Assembly (NCBI RefSeq): GCF_004363245.1
Contig: NZ_SNYV01000020.1
Span: 62,001-126,000 of the forward strand
Direction of reading: 5' to 3'
DNA from: Sphingobacterium yanglingense
GTDB lineage: Bacteria; Bacteroidota; Bacteroidia; Sphingobacteriales; Sphingobacteriaceae
Length of the DNA stretch: 64,000 nucleotides
Part shown: piece by piece, positions 1-7,968 of the stretch
Position numbering within the stretch: the first letter of the stretch is position 1
How the letters are laid out: each line of letters opens with the position of its first letter
Translations under genes and position numbers: made by a program
Notes under the pieces: model-generated
Seen by the model: the letters and a program-made list of their open reading frames with translations, nothing else
What the model was told of the DNA's origin: nothing
Database searches by the model: none

Positions 1-1433
1 TTCATATAGTTTACGAGCTTATCGGAGTTGTCTATTTTCTCCTGTACTTTTTGTAGTCTTTCGTCAGAGACGAGTCCTAGTTTATGTGCGATAGGAGTGA
101 GCCTGATGTCCGCATTATCTTGTCTTAGCAATAAGCGGTGTTCAGCTCTGGATGTAAACATACGGTACGGTTCTTCGGTACCTTTTGTTACTAGATCATC
201 TATTAGTACACCGATATAGGATTCTGATCTTTTTAGAATAAGCTCATGAAGATCATTTATCTTTTGATGTGCATTTACTCCCGCTACAAAACCTTGGGCT
301 CCGGCTTCTTCGTAACCTGTTGTTCCGTTTATTTGTCCTGCGAAGAATAGATTTTTCACCTTCAATGTTTCTAGGGTTAGATCCAATTGCATAGGAGGGA
401 AATAGTCATATTCTATGGCATATCCGGGTCTGTACATTTTAGCATTTTCAAAACCAGGTATAAGTCGTAACGCTTTTTGCTGTACATCCTCTGGTAGTGA
501 AGTTGAAAAACCGTTGACATATATCTCGACAGTTTGAAATCCTTCTGGCTCTACGAAAATTTGATGTCTATCTCGTTCAGCAAATCTGTTTATTTTATCT
601 TCTATGGATGGACAGTATCTTGGTCCTAGACCTTTGATTCTTCCGGTGAACATTGGAGATTTTTCGAAACCGGTTTTCAATATTTCGTGTACCTTGTCGT
701 TTGTATAGGTTATCCAACAGCAACGTTGTTCTGTAGGTAATGGAACATCGGTAAACGAAAAACGTCCTTTTTCTTCATCGCCCCATTGTTCTTCCATGAG
801 TGCGTAGTTTAAACTTCTTCCGTCTATGCGTGGGGGAGTCCCTGTTTTCATTCTCCCTGATTCGAATCCTAAAGAGACAAGTTGTTCTGTGAGCCCTGTT
901 GCCGATTTTTCTCCGGTACGCCCACCACCAAATTTTTTATCACCAATATGTATTAGGCCGTTCAAAAAAGTTCCATTCGTCAGTATGACAGCATCTGCTT
1001 CTATGCGTATACCTAGAGATGTTATCACCCCTTTTGCAGTACCGTTTTCTACAATTACTTCTTTGACGGTATCCTGCCACATATCCAGATTTGGAATAGC
1101 TTCGAGTTGTAATCTCCATTCTTCTGCAAAACGCATACGGTCATTTTGCGTTCTTGGACTCCACATTGCTGGTCCTTTGGATTTGTTTAGCATCCGGAAT
1201 TGAATCGTAGATTTGTCAGCGATGATCCCAGTGTATCCACCCATAGCATCTATTTCTCTTACGATTTGACCTTTTGCTACTCCACCTATTGCAGGATTGC
1301 AACTCATTTGGGCTATCACCCCCATATTCATAGTGATTAGTAAGGTAGAGGATCCTAGATTTGCTGCTGCTGCTGCTGCTTCGCACCCTGCGTGACCAGC
1401 GCCTACAACAATTACGTTATATTTATTAAACAT
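1..1433 (-). CDS. mnmG: tRNA uridine-5-carboxymethylaminomethyl modification enzyme MnmG (3' end outside window)
   Basis: MnmG (GidA) works with MnmE to place the carboxymethylaminomethyl group on U34 of certain tRNAs, using FAD and methylene-tetrahydrofolate, in the cytoplasm. Reading the minus strand from the ATG at 1433 gives an uninterrupted frame of 477 codons to the window edge; the family is usually about 620 residues, so the C-terminal quarter is missing only because of the window. The FAD-binding loop GAGHAG is at residues 11-16, followed by the conserved MSCNPAIGG stretch, a KTGTPPRIDGRS motif and GTTGYEEAGAQG near residue 370. The start is supported by the N-terminal MFNKYNVIVVGAG typical of the family. 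Two parS-like sites lie just upstream. Identification is secure. Confidence 0.97.
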   Translation of the reverse strand, partial: MFNKYNVIVVGAGHAGCEAAAAAANLGSSTLLITMNMGVIAQMSCNPAIGGVAKGQIVREIDAMGGYTGIIADKSTIQFRMLNKSKGPAMWSPRTQNDRMRFAEEWRLQLEAIPNLDMWQDTVKEVIVENGTAKGVITSLGIRIEADAVILTNGTFLNGLIHIGDKKFGGGRTGEKSATGLTEQLVSLGFESGRMKTGTPPRIDGRSLNYALMEEQWGDEEKGRFSFTDVPLPTEQRCCWITYTNDKVHEILKTGFEKSPMFTGRIKGLGPRYCPSIEDKINRFAERDRHQIFVEPEGFQTVEIYVNGFSTSLPEDVQQKALRLIPGFENAKMYRPGYAIEYDYFPPMQLDLTLETLKVKNLFFAGQINGTTGYEEAGAQGFVAGVNAHQKINDLHELILKRSESYIGVLIDDLVTKGTEEPYRMFTSRAEHRLLLRQDNADIRLTPIAHKLGLVSDERLQKVQEKIDNSDKLVNYM

Positions 1434-1445
1434 ATTAGTAAGTGA

Positions 1446-1461
1446 TGTTTCACGTGGAACA
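1446..1461 (+). other. parS-like centromere site 1
   Basis: The 16 bases TGTTTCACGTGGAACA match the widely conserved ParB-binding parS consensus (TGTTnCACGTGaaACA) except for one base in the right half. The site lies 12 bases upstream of the mnmG start codon. ParB/Spo0J binds such sites, usually close to the replication origin, to load SMC and segregate chromosomes. That role here is inferred from the sequence match only. Confidence 0.82.
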
Positions 1462-1478
1462 AGTGTTTATTTTTTTTA

Positions 1479-1494
1479 CGTTCCACGTGAAACA
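1479..1494 (-). other. parS-like centromere site 2
   Basis: This 16-base site read on the minus strand is TGTTTCACGTGGAACG, identical to site 1 in 15 of 16 positions but in inverted orientation. The two sites start 33 bases apart, about three helical turns. It ends two bases from the stop codon of the ABC-F gene. The paired sites also form a 14-base perfect inverted repeat with a 19-base spacer, so a hairpin or terminator role for the ABC-F transcript is an alternative reading. Confidence 0.8.
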
Positions 1495-1496
1495 GT

Positions 1497-3359
1497 TTAA
1501 ATGTATTCTGATAATTCTATCCAGCGGTCTGATTTTTTATCGAGTTCTTTTTGTAAGCTTTGTATCTCGTTTGATATTTCAGTTAGCGCTTCGTGTTCTG
1601 TAGTGTTGTTTAGTAAATCTGTTTTTTCGATTATACTTTTTTCTAAGACTTCTATTTCTTTTTCTATTGTGTCGTATTCAAATTGCTCTTTGAAGCTTAA
1701 TTTCTTTTTGTTGCTTTGACTTGTTGTAGTAGGGTAGTCTTTAGTAGTTTTGTCTATAGATTTTTCTTCTTTTAGTTTTAACTCTTGCTCTGCTTTATAG
1801 TCTGCATAGTTTCCATTGTATATGGTTACATCTCCATTTCCATCAAAAATAAAGAGTTGCTCTGTGAGTTTATCTATTAAGTATCTGTCGTGCGATACCA
1901 ATATTAGAATTCCAGGATAGTTAATTAGAAAGTCTTCCAGTACATTTAAGGTGTCTATATCTAGGTCATTGGAAGGTTCATCTAGTATTAAGAAGTTGGG
2001 GTTGGCCATGAGGATACGCATCAACTGCAGACGTTTCTTTTCTCCACCACTCAATTTACTTACCATTCCGAATTGTTTTTCCGGCGGGAAGAGAAAAAGT
2101 GTAAGTAGTTGAGAGGCCGTTAGTGTATCTCCGTTAGCCATTTTTATATATTCCGCTACATTCTTCACGATATCTAGTACACGATCTCCACTATCGAAAT
2201 TTAATCCGCCCTGTTTGTAATATCCGAATTTTGTTGTTTCTCCTATATCTACAGTTCCTGCGTCAGGAGAGAGGGTTCCGGTTAGTAAATTTAGAAATGT
2301 ACTTTTTCCTGTACCATTCTTACCAGCTAGCCCAATTCTATCTCCTTTTTTAAATATGTAAGAGAAGTTGTCAATAAATGTATGTCCATCAAATGATTTT
2401 GATACATTGTTTAATTCAAGTATTTTGGAGCCTTGACGGGATACTTTTACACTGAGCTCTACTTTGTCGTGTGCTCTAGGTCCCTTCGATTTCTCTTCTA
2501 GGGCATAATACGCATCTATTCGAGATTTTGATTTAGTGCCTCGAGCTTGGGGCTGTCTGCGCATCCATTCGAGTTCTCTCCTTAATAGATTGCGTGCTTT
2601 TTCGGCCTGTATAGCATCGTTGTATTCTCTTTCTGCTTTCTTTTCTAAGAAGTAGGCATAGTTTCCCTTATACAGATGTACTTTAGCTTTATCTAATTCA
2701 CGTATCTCTGTGCAAATATTATCTAAAAAATATCTATCGTGAGAAACTGTAAGAACAGTTTTTTGTCCCGTTGTTAGCAGTTTTTCTAGCCATTCAATAG
2801 TTTCAATATCCAAATGGTTGGTCGGCTCGTCTAATATATATATATCAGGTTCGTCGATAAGAAGCTTGGCTAAGGATAGCCTTTTCTTTTGTCCTCCAGA
2901 AAGGCTATCTATCTTTTGGTCAAAATTTGAAATCTGTAACCTGTTTAAGATAGTTTTTATATTGTACTCATACTCCCAGGCATTGAGCGCTGTCAGTTGA
3001 TCCGTAATTATTGCTAGCTTATGTTCATCTACAGTAGGGGAGTCTACGAGTTCCTCATATTGTTTGATCAATTGCTGTTGCTCATTGTCCGCACTATAAA
3101 TAAAGTCGTTGATCGTATTCAAGCCTGAAAAATCAGGTTCTTGAGGTAAGTATCCAATTCGGATTCCTTTTTCTTTTACAATCTTGCCTTCTTCTGGTGG
3201 GAAAACCTCTGCCAATAGTTTTAACAAAGTAGATTTCCCTGTTCCATTTATCCCGACTAGGGCTATGCGATCGCCTTTTTGCAAGCCAAAATGCAGCTCT
3301 TTGAATAACCATTTGTCATTAAAAGAGTGACCAACTTGTTCTGTACTGAGTATACTCAC
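1497..3359 (-). CDS. ABC-F family ATP-binding protein (Uup-like)
   Basis: This is a 620-residue soluble ABC protein with two fused nucleotide-binding domains and no membrane segment, the layout of the ABC-F family that acts on the ribosome or, for Uup, in translation and genome stability. The first Walker A is GINGTGKST at residues 36-44, followed by LSGGQKKR and a DEPTNHLD Walker B; the second half repeats this with GKNGTGKST, LSGGEKKR and DEPSNDLD. A linker rich in charged residues joins the domains, and the last 80 residues are a Lys/Glu-rich coiled coil, as in Uup. The gene stands alone on the minus strand, upstream of mnmG with a 63-base gap that holds the parS-like sites. The exact subfamily is inferred. 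Confidence 0.92.
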   Translation of the reverse strand: MSILSTEQVGHSFNDKWLFKELHFGLQKGDRIALVGINGTGKSTLLKLLAEVFPPEEGKIVKEKGIRIGYLPQEPDFSGLNTINDFIYSADNEQQQLIKQYEELVDSPTVDEHKLAIITDQLTALNAWEYEYNIKTILNRLQISNFDQKIDSLSGGQKKRLSLAKLLIDEPDIYILDEPTNHLDIETIEWLEKLLTTGQKTVLTVSHDRYFLDNICTEIRELDKAKVHLYKGNYAYFLEKKAEREYNDAIQAEKARNLLRRELEWMRRQPQARGTKSKSRIDAYYALEEKSKGPRAHDKVELSVKVSRQGSKILELNNVSKSFDGHTFIDNFSYIFKKGDRIGLAGKNGTGKSTFLNLLTGTLSPDAGTVDIGETTKFGYYKQGGLNFDSGDRVLDIVKNVAEYIKMANGDTLTASQLLTLFLFPPEKQFGMVSKLSGGEKKRLQLMRILMANPNFLILDEPSNDLDIDTLNVLEDFLINYPGILILVSHDRYLIDKLTEQLFIFDGNGDVTIYNGNYADYKAEQELKLKEEKSIDKTTKDYPTTTSQSNKKKLSFKEQFEYDTIEKEIEVLEKSIIEKTDLLNNTTEHEALTEISNEIQSLQKELDKKSDRWIELSEYI

Positions 3360-3662
3360 GTTTTCCTATATTATTTTATTATCGTACTATAAAAATATAC
3401 TATCTGAATTAGGGTGCTTATGGAACCCTTTTTGTAAAAAGGTAGTGCCCAAAAAATACCAGTTGATAATCAATTTTTTATAATACTGATTATCAATAAT
3501 TTATAATTATTTTAGTAAAGCTGAATTTGCTTTACCTATAACTTTGGATTATAGCATTATAATCTTTCTACTGTAGGCATACCTATCCAATCACAAAAGT
3601 AAGCAAATTATCTCTTGCAGATTAGAAAAAGAATAGTATAGAGTAGTTTTTACAAAAAGCTG
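3360..3662. other. Intergenic region with three short inverted repeats
   Basis: This 303-base AT-rich gap between apaG and the ABC-F gene has no convincing gene. It holds three perfect inverted repeats: a 7-base stem at 3427-3442, a 10-base stem TTGATAATCA/TGATTATCAA at 3463-3472 and 3487-3496 with a 14-base spacer, and GTAAAGC/GCTTTAC at 3515-3535. The third could end the apaG transcript. The middle one could be an operator for the ABC-F gene. None has a run of T directly after it, so roles are open. Confidence 0.4.
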
Positions 3663-4049
3663 TTAGTTCAGCCTAAATGAGGCGATGAGATTAAATTTTG
3701 GTATTTCGACCTGGAATACATATCCATCTATTTCCCGTATCATCGTGTAGTAGCCCTTCATATATCCCAGTTCGCTTTTTAGGTTGCAACCTGATACATA
3801 TTGGTGCGATTCTCCTGGCTGCAGAACAGGTTGTTCGCCTACTATACCGTCGCCATCCACTTGTTTATGTTCACCTATAGAATCAAATATATCCCAGTGT
3901 CTGCTTACTAGCTGAGCAGTATAGTCGGAGGTATTCTCTATAGTAATCCGATACGCAAACATAAAATGCATATTGTCTGCGTTAGAGTATTCCGGTTGGT
4001 ATACGCATTCTACAGATATACTGATTCCTGCAGTCGATTGTGTGATCAT
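3663..4049 (-). CDS. apaG: ApaG domain protein
   Basis: The 128-residue product matches ApaG along its whole length. ApaG is a small immunoglobulin-fold (DUF525) cytoplasmic protein; in Enterobacteria it has been linked to cobalt and magnesium resistance, but its biochemical role is not settled. Visible family marks are YRITIENTS, a LVSRHWDIFDS strand, GVGEQP-like GIVGEQPVLQPGE, and the C-terminal GYYTM and IPKFNLIA segments. The start ATG at 4049 gives the usual family length. It is transcribed away from the lipoprotein gene at 4211 across a 161-base gap. No partner gene is adjacent. Confidence 0.93.
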   Translation of the reverse strand: MITQSTAGISISVECVYQPEYSNADNMHFMFAYRITIENTSDYTAQLVSRHWDIFDSIGEHKQVDGDGIVGEQPVLQPGESHQYVSGCNLKSELGYMKGYYTMIREIDGYVFQVEIPKFNLIASFRLN

Positions 4050-4123
4050 AGCATCAAAATTAGGAACTATGTTTTTAAAATCATAATTCTATTACCTATT
4101 GATACTAAATAGTTTAAACTTAT

Positions 4124-4204
4124 TAGATTGTTTTGACTATTTTGGTTTAGGGTATGCTTTTTGTTAATTTCCGCGGAGAGTACATATTATAGTCAAACAA
4201 TCTA
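4124..4204 (+). promoter_or_regulatory. Long-range inverted repeat in the leader of the lipoprotein gene
   Basis: A 17-base left arm (4124-4140) pairs with a 16-base right arm (4189-4204) with all bases matched except one bulged T, enclosing a 48-base loop that contains CCGCGG. The right arm ends six bases before the ATG at 4211, so folding of the transcript would hide the ribosome entry region. This is visible in the sequence; the regulatory role is inference, and a DNA-level role such as a paired operator is also possible. Confidence 0.45.
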
Positions 4205-4210
4205 TAGAAA

Positions 4211-4861
4211 ATGAAAATAAAGAACATTATGTTGGCTTCATTGATAGGAGCTGGATTAACGTATTCCTGTGGTGGTAATAGTGCTAAGCAGGAAGATGGA
4301 AACCAAGAAAAGGGAGTTTTAGAGCAAGTTAGTGAATCTGCAGAAGCCATAAAGGGATTAAGCAAATTGGAAGAATATAGCAAGGAGCTTGAATCTCGTA
4401 TGAATGAGTTAAAAGGAATGAGTCCTGTTTCTAATGATGTCTTTAAAAAGGTATTACCAGAAACTTTTCAGGAATTAAAGCGTACTTCTCTCCAGGTAGG
4501 AGAGATGAGTGCACTCAATTTAGCGAGTGGTAAAGCGGAATATAAAAATGAAGATCAGTCTAAGAGTATTGTAATTGATATCATGGATGGGGCAGGAGAA
4601 GGTGGTGCGAGTATTGTTTCGCTTATGTTTATGGGGATGATGACTGATAAAGAAGAGATAACAGATACAGGATTTGAGAAGACAATGGATATTAATGGTA
4701 CGAAAACCATGGTTAAGGAGCATAACGATCAAGGAGTGAAGGATTCGGAGATACAATGGATATATAACAAACGTTTTGTGGTAAAACTCGAAGGCAGAGG
4801 TTATTCCTTGGATGAATTGACTGCCGCATTTAAGGGGTTGGATTTGGTAGCTCTTAAATAA
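4211..4861 (+). CDS. Hypothetical lipoprotein
   Basis: I do not recognise the family. The 216-residue product begins with a short hydrophobic signal and a lipobox ending in LTYSC (Cys20), so it is probably anchored to a periplasmic or outer membrane face. The mature part is rich in Lys, Glu and Met, contains a predicted helical stretch near residues 35-75 and no Cys after the lipobox. It resembles the small transporter-like or transport-associated lipoproteins common in Bacteroidota only in general character. It is a single-gene unit, closed by the hairpin at 4873-4909. A long inverted repeat sits directly before its start codon. Confidence 0.75.
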   Translation: MKIKNIMLASLIGAGLTYSCGGNSAKQEDGNQEKGVLEQVSESAEAIKGLSKLEEYSKELESRMNELKGMSPVSNDVFKKVLPETFQELKRTSLQVGEMSALNLASGKAEYKNEDQSKSIVIDIMDGAGEGGASIVSLMFMGMMTDKEEITDTGFEKTMDINGTKTMVKEHNDQGVKDSEIQWIYNKRFVVKLEGRGYSLDELTAAFKGLDLVALK

Positions 4862-4872
4862 AGCTTAATTGT

Positions 4873-4909
4873 AATAAGAAAAAGAGGCAAAAAGCCCCTT
4901 TTTCTTATT
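4873..4909. terminator. Bidirectional intrinsic terminator
   Basis: Arms 4873-4888 and 4894-4909 pair at 15 of 16 positions around a five-A loop, with a T-rich tail on the plus strand and an A-rich tract giving T on the minus strand. It lies between two convergent genes and overlaps the stop codon of the minus-strand DUF4349 gene, so it can serve both. Confidence 0.8.
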
Positions 4910-5777
4910 TAGTTTTTTTATGTTTTTTATATCTCAGCCAACCTATAAATGTAGCCAGTAGTAATAATAGGATGGGCCAAATACCAATTGCACCAATAAA
5001 TATGTTTTCTATTAGTTCCCAGCCAAAACCAAAAGCTTCCTTTATTTTTAACCAGGAACCACTGTCGCTATTAGCAATTATAGAGTCTGAGTTGTATAAG
5101 TTTAATACTAGCGTACTGTAACCCACCTGATCCTTCATTGCTCGTAGTGTGCTTTCAGTACTCTCTATATCTTCTTGCAATTGCCTTATCTGTTCCTCTA
5201 TTTCTAAGAGTTCCTTTACATTTTTTGCATTGGCTACCATGTTTTGATACCGATCTAGATATATTCTTTTACTTTTTATCCGCGATTCCAGATCGTAGTA
5301 CTGAAGAGATATATCTTGAGCCTGAATAGATTTTTCCGTTATTTTGTCATTACCTTTCTCTATTCCTTCAAGGAAGTTGTCAAACTGAGAGGAGGGGATC
5401 CGTAGGGTTAGATTATAGTTTGTATAAGTCGTTCCTGTAGTAGTACTTTCCTGCTCATAGTAGCCATTAACCCTTTTTACAAGGGCATCTATTGCCGTTT
5501 TGGTTTTTTTGAGATCTTTAGATTCTATCGATAGGTTCCCGGTTCTTATTATTTTTTTTCCCTGATTTAGTTTTTCTGCTTCGAGTTTCCCTGTTTCTAC
5601 TTCTGTCGTTACACTTTTTAAGGTCATTGGGGGGGAGGCAGCTGCATCTACTGTTTTTAAGTCATAAGCCATTGCTTCGTCAGCGCTGCTTTCCATTGAT
5701 ACCTCTTTAGAGCCTTGCCCACATGCTAAAACACCAGTTAAGCTTAATAGAGCGAATAGGAATGTTATTTTGTTCAT
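4905..5777 (-). CDS. DUF4349 domain lipoprotein
   Basis: The 290-residue product has a lipobox signal (VLACG, Cys19), a DUF4349 core and a single C-terminal membrane segment around residues 257-280 followed by a Lys-rich tail. The core starts with KIIRTGNLSIES, then has a predicted mixed region and a coiled coil around residues 185-220 (EEQIRQLQEDIEST). DUF4349 proteins are envelope proteins of unknown function. The combination of lipid anchor and C-terminal transmembrane helix suggests a protein spanning the periplasm next to the inner membrane. It is convergent with the lipoprotein gene at 4211 and shares its terminator. Confidence 0.85.
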   Translation of the reverse strand: MNKITFLFALLSLTGVLACGQGSKEVSMESSADEAMAYDLKTVDAAASPPMTLKSVTTEVETGKLEAEKLNQGKKIIRTGNLSIESKDLKKTKTAIDALVKRVNGYYEQESTTTGTTYTNYNLTLRIPSSQFDNFLEGIEKGNDKITEKSIQAQDISLQYYDLESRIKSKRIYLDRYQNMVANAKNVKELLEIEEQIRQLQEDIESTESTLRAMKDQVGYSTLVLNLYNSDSIIANSDSGSWLKIKEAFGFGWELIENIFIGAIGIWPILLLLLATFIGWLRYKKHKKTK

Positions 5778-5891
5778 CTTGTTATCTTTTAATTTGACAA
5801 ATAGCTAAGCCCTAATTCACGGTTTTTATTTTAGGGTTTTCAGATAGATGCAAAAACAAGTACTATTCCATAATCTATAGAGATATTATAA

Positions 5892-5929
5892 CTAAAAAAG
5901 CGCCTAATACTATATTAAGCGCCTTTTAG
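5892..5929 (-). terminator. Probable terminator of the flavin monooxygenase gene
   Basis: An AT-rich inner stem TAATA/TATTA flanked by GCGC/GCGC and AAAA/TTTT pairs forms an imperfect hairpin directly after the stop codon of the minus-strand gene at 5930. The minus strand reads into a T run after it. Two mismatches lower certainty. Confidence 0.55.
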
Positions 5930-6964
5930 TTACTTCGTAGCCTCTCTTACTTTCGGGGCTATTTTTGTGCCGTATATTTCGATGGCTTTCATCATATCTT
6001 TGTGGTCTGGACTTCCTACATCAGTATGTGCAGAGAATCGGGTTAACCCAAATGCTTCTTTTACCGTCAGAATCTTATCTATTGATTCATTTGCATCCCC
6101 TACAATGAGATGTCCATGGGGCGAACGACCAAAGTCATATTGTGATTTTTGATACGGAGGCCAGCCTCTAGATGCGCCTATTCGATTCATCTGTGCTCCA
6201 TATATAGGATAGTATTTTTCAGCAACAGCTTTACTATCTTCTCCAAAGAAAGCATGCATATGTACACCTACCTGAAATTTTTCCATATCGTGCCCATTAT
6301 CCTCATAGGCCTGTTTGTACATTTCAAATAAGGGGGTGAACTGTTCCCAAGCACCACCTATGATGGCAAACATAACCGGCAAACCTAATTTTCCCGCCCT
6401 GATTACCGAAGAGGTCGTACCTCCTACAGCGACCCATATAGGCAATCCTTTTTCTGTAGCTCTTGGATGTATTTCCTGATTGATTAGCGATTTTCTAAAT
6501 TTACCAGTCCAATTGATGGTTTTATTTTTCTTTATTTTGAGCAAAAGGTCTAATTTTTCTTCGAACAATTCGCTATAGTCTTTTAGGTCGTAACCAAAAA
6601 GAGGAAATGACTCTATAAATGACCCACGTCCGGCCATTATTTCGGCTCTTCCGCCCGATATAAGATCTACTGTAGCAAAATCCTGATATAGTTTTACAGG
6701 ATCTGTTGAGCTTAATACTGACACTGCTGAGCCTAATTTAATATTCTTTGTTACGGTTGCTGCAGCAGCCAGAATTATTTCAGGAGAAGCGACAGCATAA
6801 TCTGGTCGGTGGTGTTCTCCCATACCGAAAAAATCAAGACCCACCTCATCCATCAATTTAATTTCTTCAATTATTTCTTGAAGGCGTTGTTGTGTGGATT
6901 GTATCTGACCTGTTTTAGGATCTATCTGTAGATCGCCAAACATACCTATTCCTAATTCTAACAT
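5930..6964 (-). CDS. LLM class flavin-dependent oxidoreductase
   Basis: The 344-residue product is a bacterial luciferase-like monooxygenase (TIM-barrel, FMN or F420-binding). Family marks are the N-terminal GIGMFGDL strand, GLDFFGMGEHHRP, the NIKLGSAVSVLSSTDPVKLYQDFATVDLIS region near residues 75-105 and GRAEIMAGRGS. The physiological substrate cannot be told from sequence; the family includes alkane, sulfonate and chelator monooxygenases and many uncharacterised members. It stands alone on the minus strand, 112 bases downstream of miaE with no sign of an operon. Confidence 0.9.
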   Translation of the reverse strand: MLELGIGMFGDLQIDPKTGQIQSTQQRLQEIIEEIKLMDEVGLDFFGMGEHHRPDYAVASPEIILAAAATVTKNIKLGSAVSVLSSTDPVKLYQDFATVDLISGGRAEIMAGRGSFIESFPLFGYDLKDYSELFEEKLDLLLKIKKNKTINWTGKFRKSLINQEIHPRATEKGLPIWVAVGGTTSSVIRAGKLGLPVMFAIIGGAWEQFTPLFEMYKQAYEDNGHDMEKFQVGVHMHAFFGEDSKAVAEKYYPIYGAQMNRIGASRGWPPYQKSQYDFGRSPHGHLIVGDANESIDKILTVKEAFGLTRFSAHTDVGSPDHKDMMKAIEIYGTKIAPKVREATK

Positions 6965-7076
6965 AGTTTTTTAATGTAAGCGTATAACCAAAGTCAATTT
7001 TTCCATCTTGACCACCTAAACTTATACAAATATACCCCACCTTAGGTTTGTAAAAGTTAAGGTAGGTTAAGAAAAC

Positions 7077-7658
7077 TTACCCATGTATATATTCTTTGGT
7101 ACCGTAAGACTGTATCAGTTCACCTTCAAAATCCAACCATTCCTTCCAGCGTTTGTCAACATCCACATCTTTACTGTATGTTTTCGCAAAATTCAAAAAC
7201 GTAGTATAATGATTTGCTTCCGAAACCATAAGGTCATGATAAAACTTAGCCAGTTCTTTATCTTCAATGTTTTTAGAAAGTACTCGGAATCTTTCGCAGC
7301 TACGGGCTTCTATCATTGCCGCAAACAATAGACGGTCTATAAATGCTTGGTTTCTAGATCCATCTTTCTTTAAAAACTTCATCAGTTGCCCCACATAGTC
7401 ATCTTTCCGTTCACGACCTAATTTATAACCTCTCTCTTTAATGATATCAATTACCATCTTGAAATGTTCCATTTCTTCAAGCGCGATAGCGGTGAGTTCA
7501 TGTACAAGGTCTTCAAATTCTGGGTTTTGAGTAATCAGCATTATAGCATTAGAAGCCGCTTTTTGCTCACACCAAGCATGGTCCGTCAAAATCTCCTCCA
7601 AATTAGACTCAGCAATATTAGCCCAGCGAGGGTCCGTCAGTAGTTTTAATCCTAGCAT
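7077..7658 (-). CDS. miaE: tRNA 2-methylthio-N6-isopentenyladenosine hydroxylase (MiaE)
   Basis: MiaE is a non-heme di-iron enzyme that hydroxylates the isopentenyl group of ms2i6A at position 37 of tRNAs reading codons that start with U. The 193-residue product has the four-helix di-iron ligand pattern: HAWCEQKA with Glu31, EEMEHF with Glu62 and His65, IEARSCERF and SEANHYT. Its length agrees with the family. It needs the products of MiaA (encoded at 14993) and MiaB (not seen here). A -7-like element TAAGTTTG lies 28 bases upstream of the start codon. It is followed on the same strand by the unrelated monooxygenase gene. Confidence 0.93.
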   Translation of the reverse strand: MLGLKLLTDPRWANIAESNLEEILTDHAWCEQKAASNAIMLITQNPEFEDLVHELTAIALEEMEHFKMVIDIIKERGYKLGRERKDDYVGQLMKFLKKDGSRNQAFIDRLLFAAMIEARSCERFRVLSKNIEDKELAKFYHDLMVSEANHYTTFLNFAKTYSKDVDVDKRWKEWLDFEGELIQSYGTKEYIHG

Positions 7659-7685
7659 TGTAATTCTCGATTTGTTTCCTAATTA

Positions 7686-7693
7686 CAAACTTA
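7686..7693 (-). promoter_or_regulatory. -7 element upstream of miaE
   Basis: The minus strand reads TAAGTTTG, a full match to the Bacteroidota -7 consensus TAnnTTTG, 28 bases before the miaE start. No good -33 TTG was seen at the usual spacing. Confidence 0.45.
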
Positions 7694-7887
7694 GATAATT
7701 TCCTTTACATAAAGCTTGCTGAGAAGTTTCCTCTTTTATGGATTAGTAGAGAACCGGCCTCAAATAAAGTGTTTTGAGACCGGTATGGGCTGGGATATAG
7801 CCTGCCATCCCCTTGAGGTAACAACAATAGTTTTGATCATAGGTAATAAGTAGCTTTAAATATCGCCTTAAAATGAAGTCATTTATA

Positions 7888-7914
7888 TTGGTTAATTTAA
7901 TTGTCTTATTTTTG
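7888..7914 (+). promoter_or_regulatory. Candidate promoter of the glycosyltransferase gene
   Basis: TATTTTTG at 7907-7914 matches the TAnnTTTG -7 element, with TTG at 7888-7890 sixteen bases before it, slightly closer than the usual 17-23. The start codon is 54 bases downstream. Confidence 0.45.
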
Positions 7915-7968
7915 TATTCTAAGGTTGCTTTAAAGATAGTTAAAAAATAAAAGCAGAGTGCGTATAAA

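Larger units (their letters stand above)
7659..7968. other. Intergenic region between miaE and glycosyltransferase gene
   Basis: This 310-base divergent gap has no gene I can support. It contains a promoter-like -7 element for each flanking gene. It also contains an 11-pair hairpin with one mismatch at 7753-7784 (ACCGG and CTCAAA against TTTGAG and CCGGT) that is not followed by a T run, which could belong to a small RNA or a structured leader. Confidence 0.4.

Noticed and set aside
826..1203. A 125-codon plus-strand frame antisense to mnmG
   Set aside because: It lies fully inside the clear mnmG reading frame on the other strand and has no family features.
3463..3496. Fur box upstream of the ABC-F gene
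   Set aside because: GATAAT and ATTATC words occur, but spacing and arrangement do not match a Fur box and no iron gene follows. Kept only as an inverted repeat.
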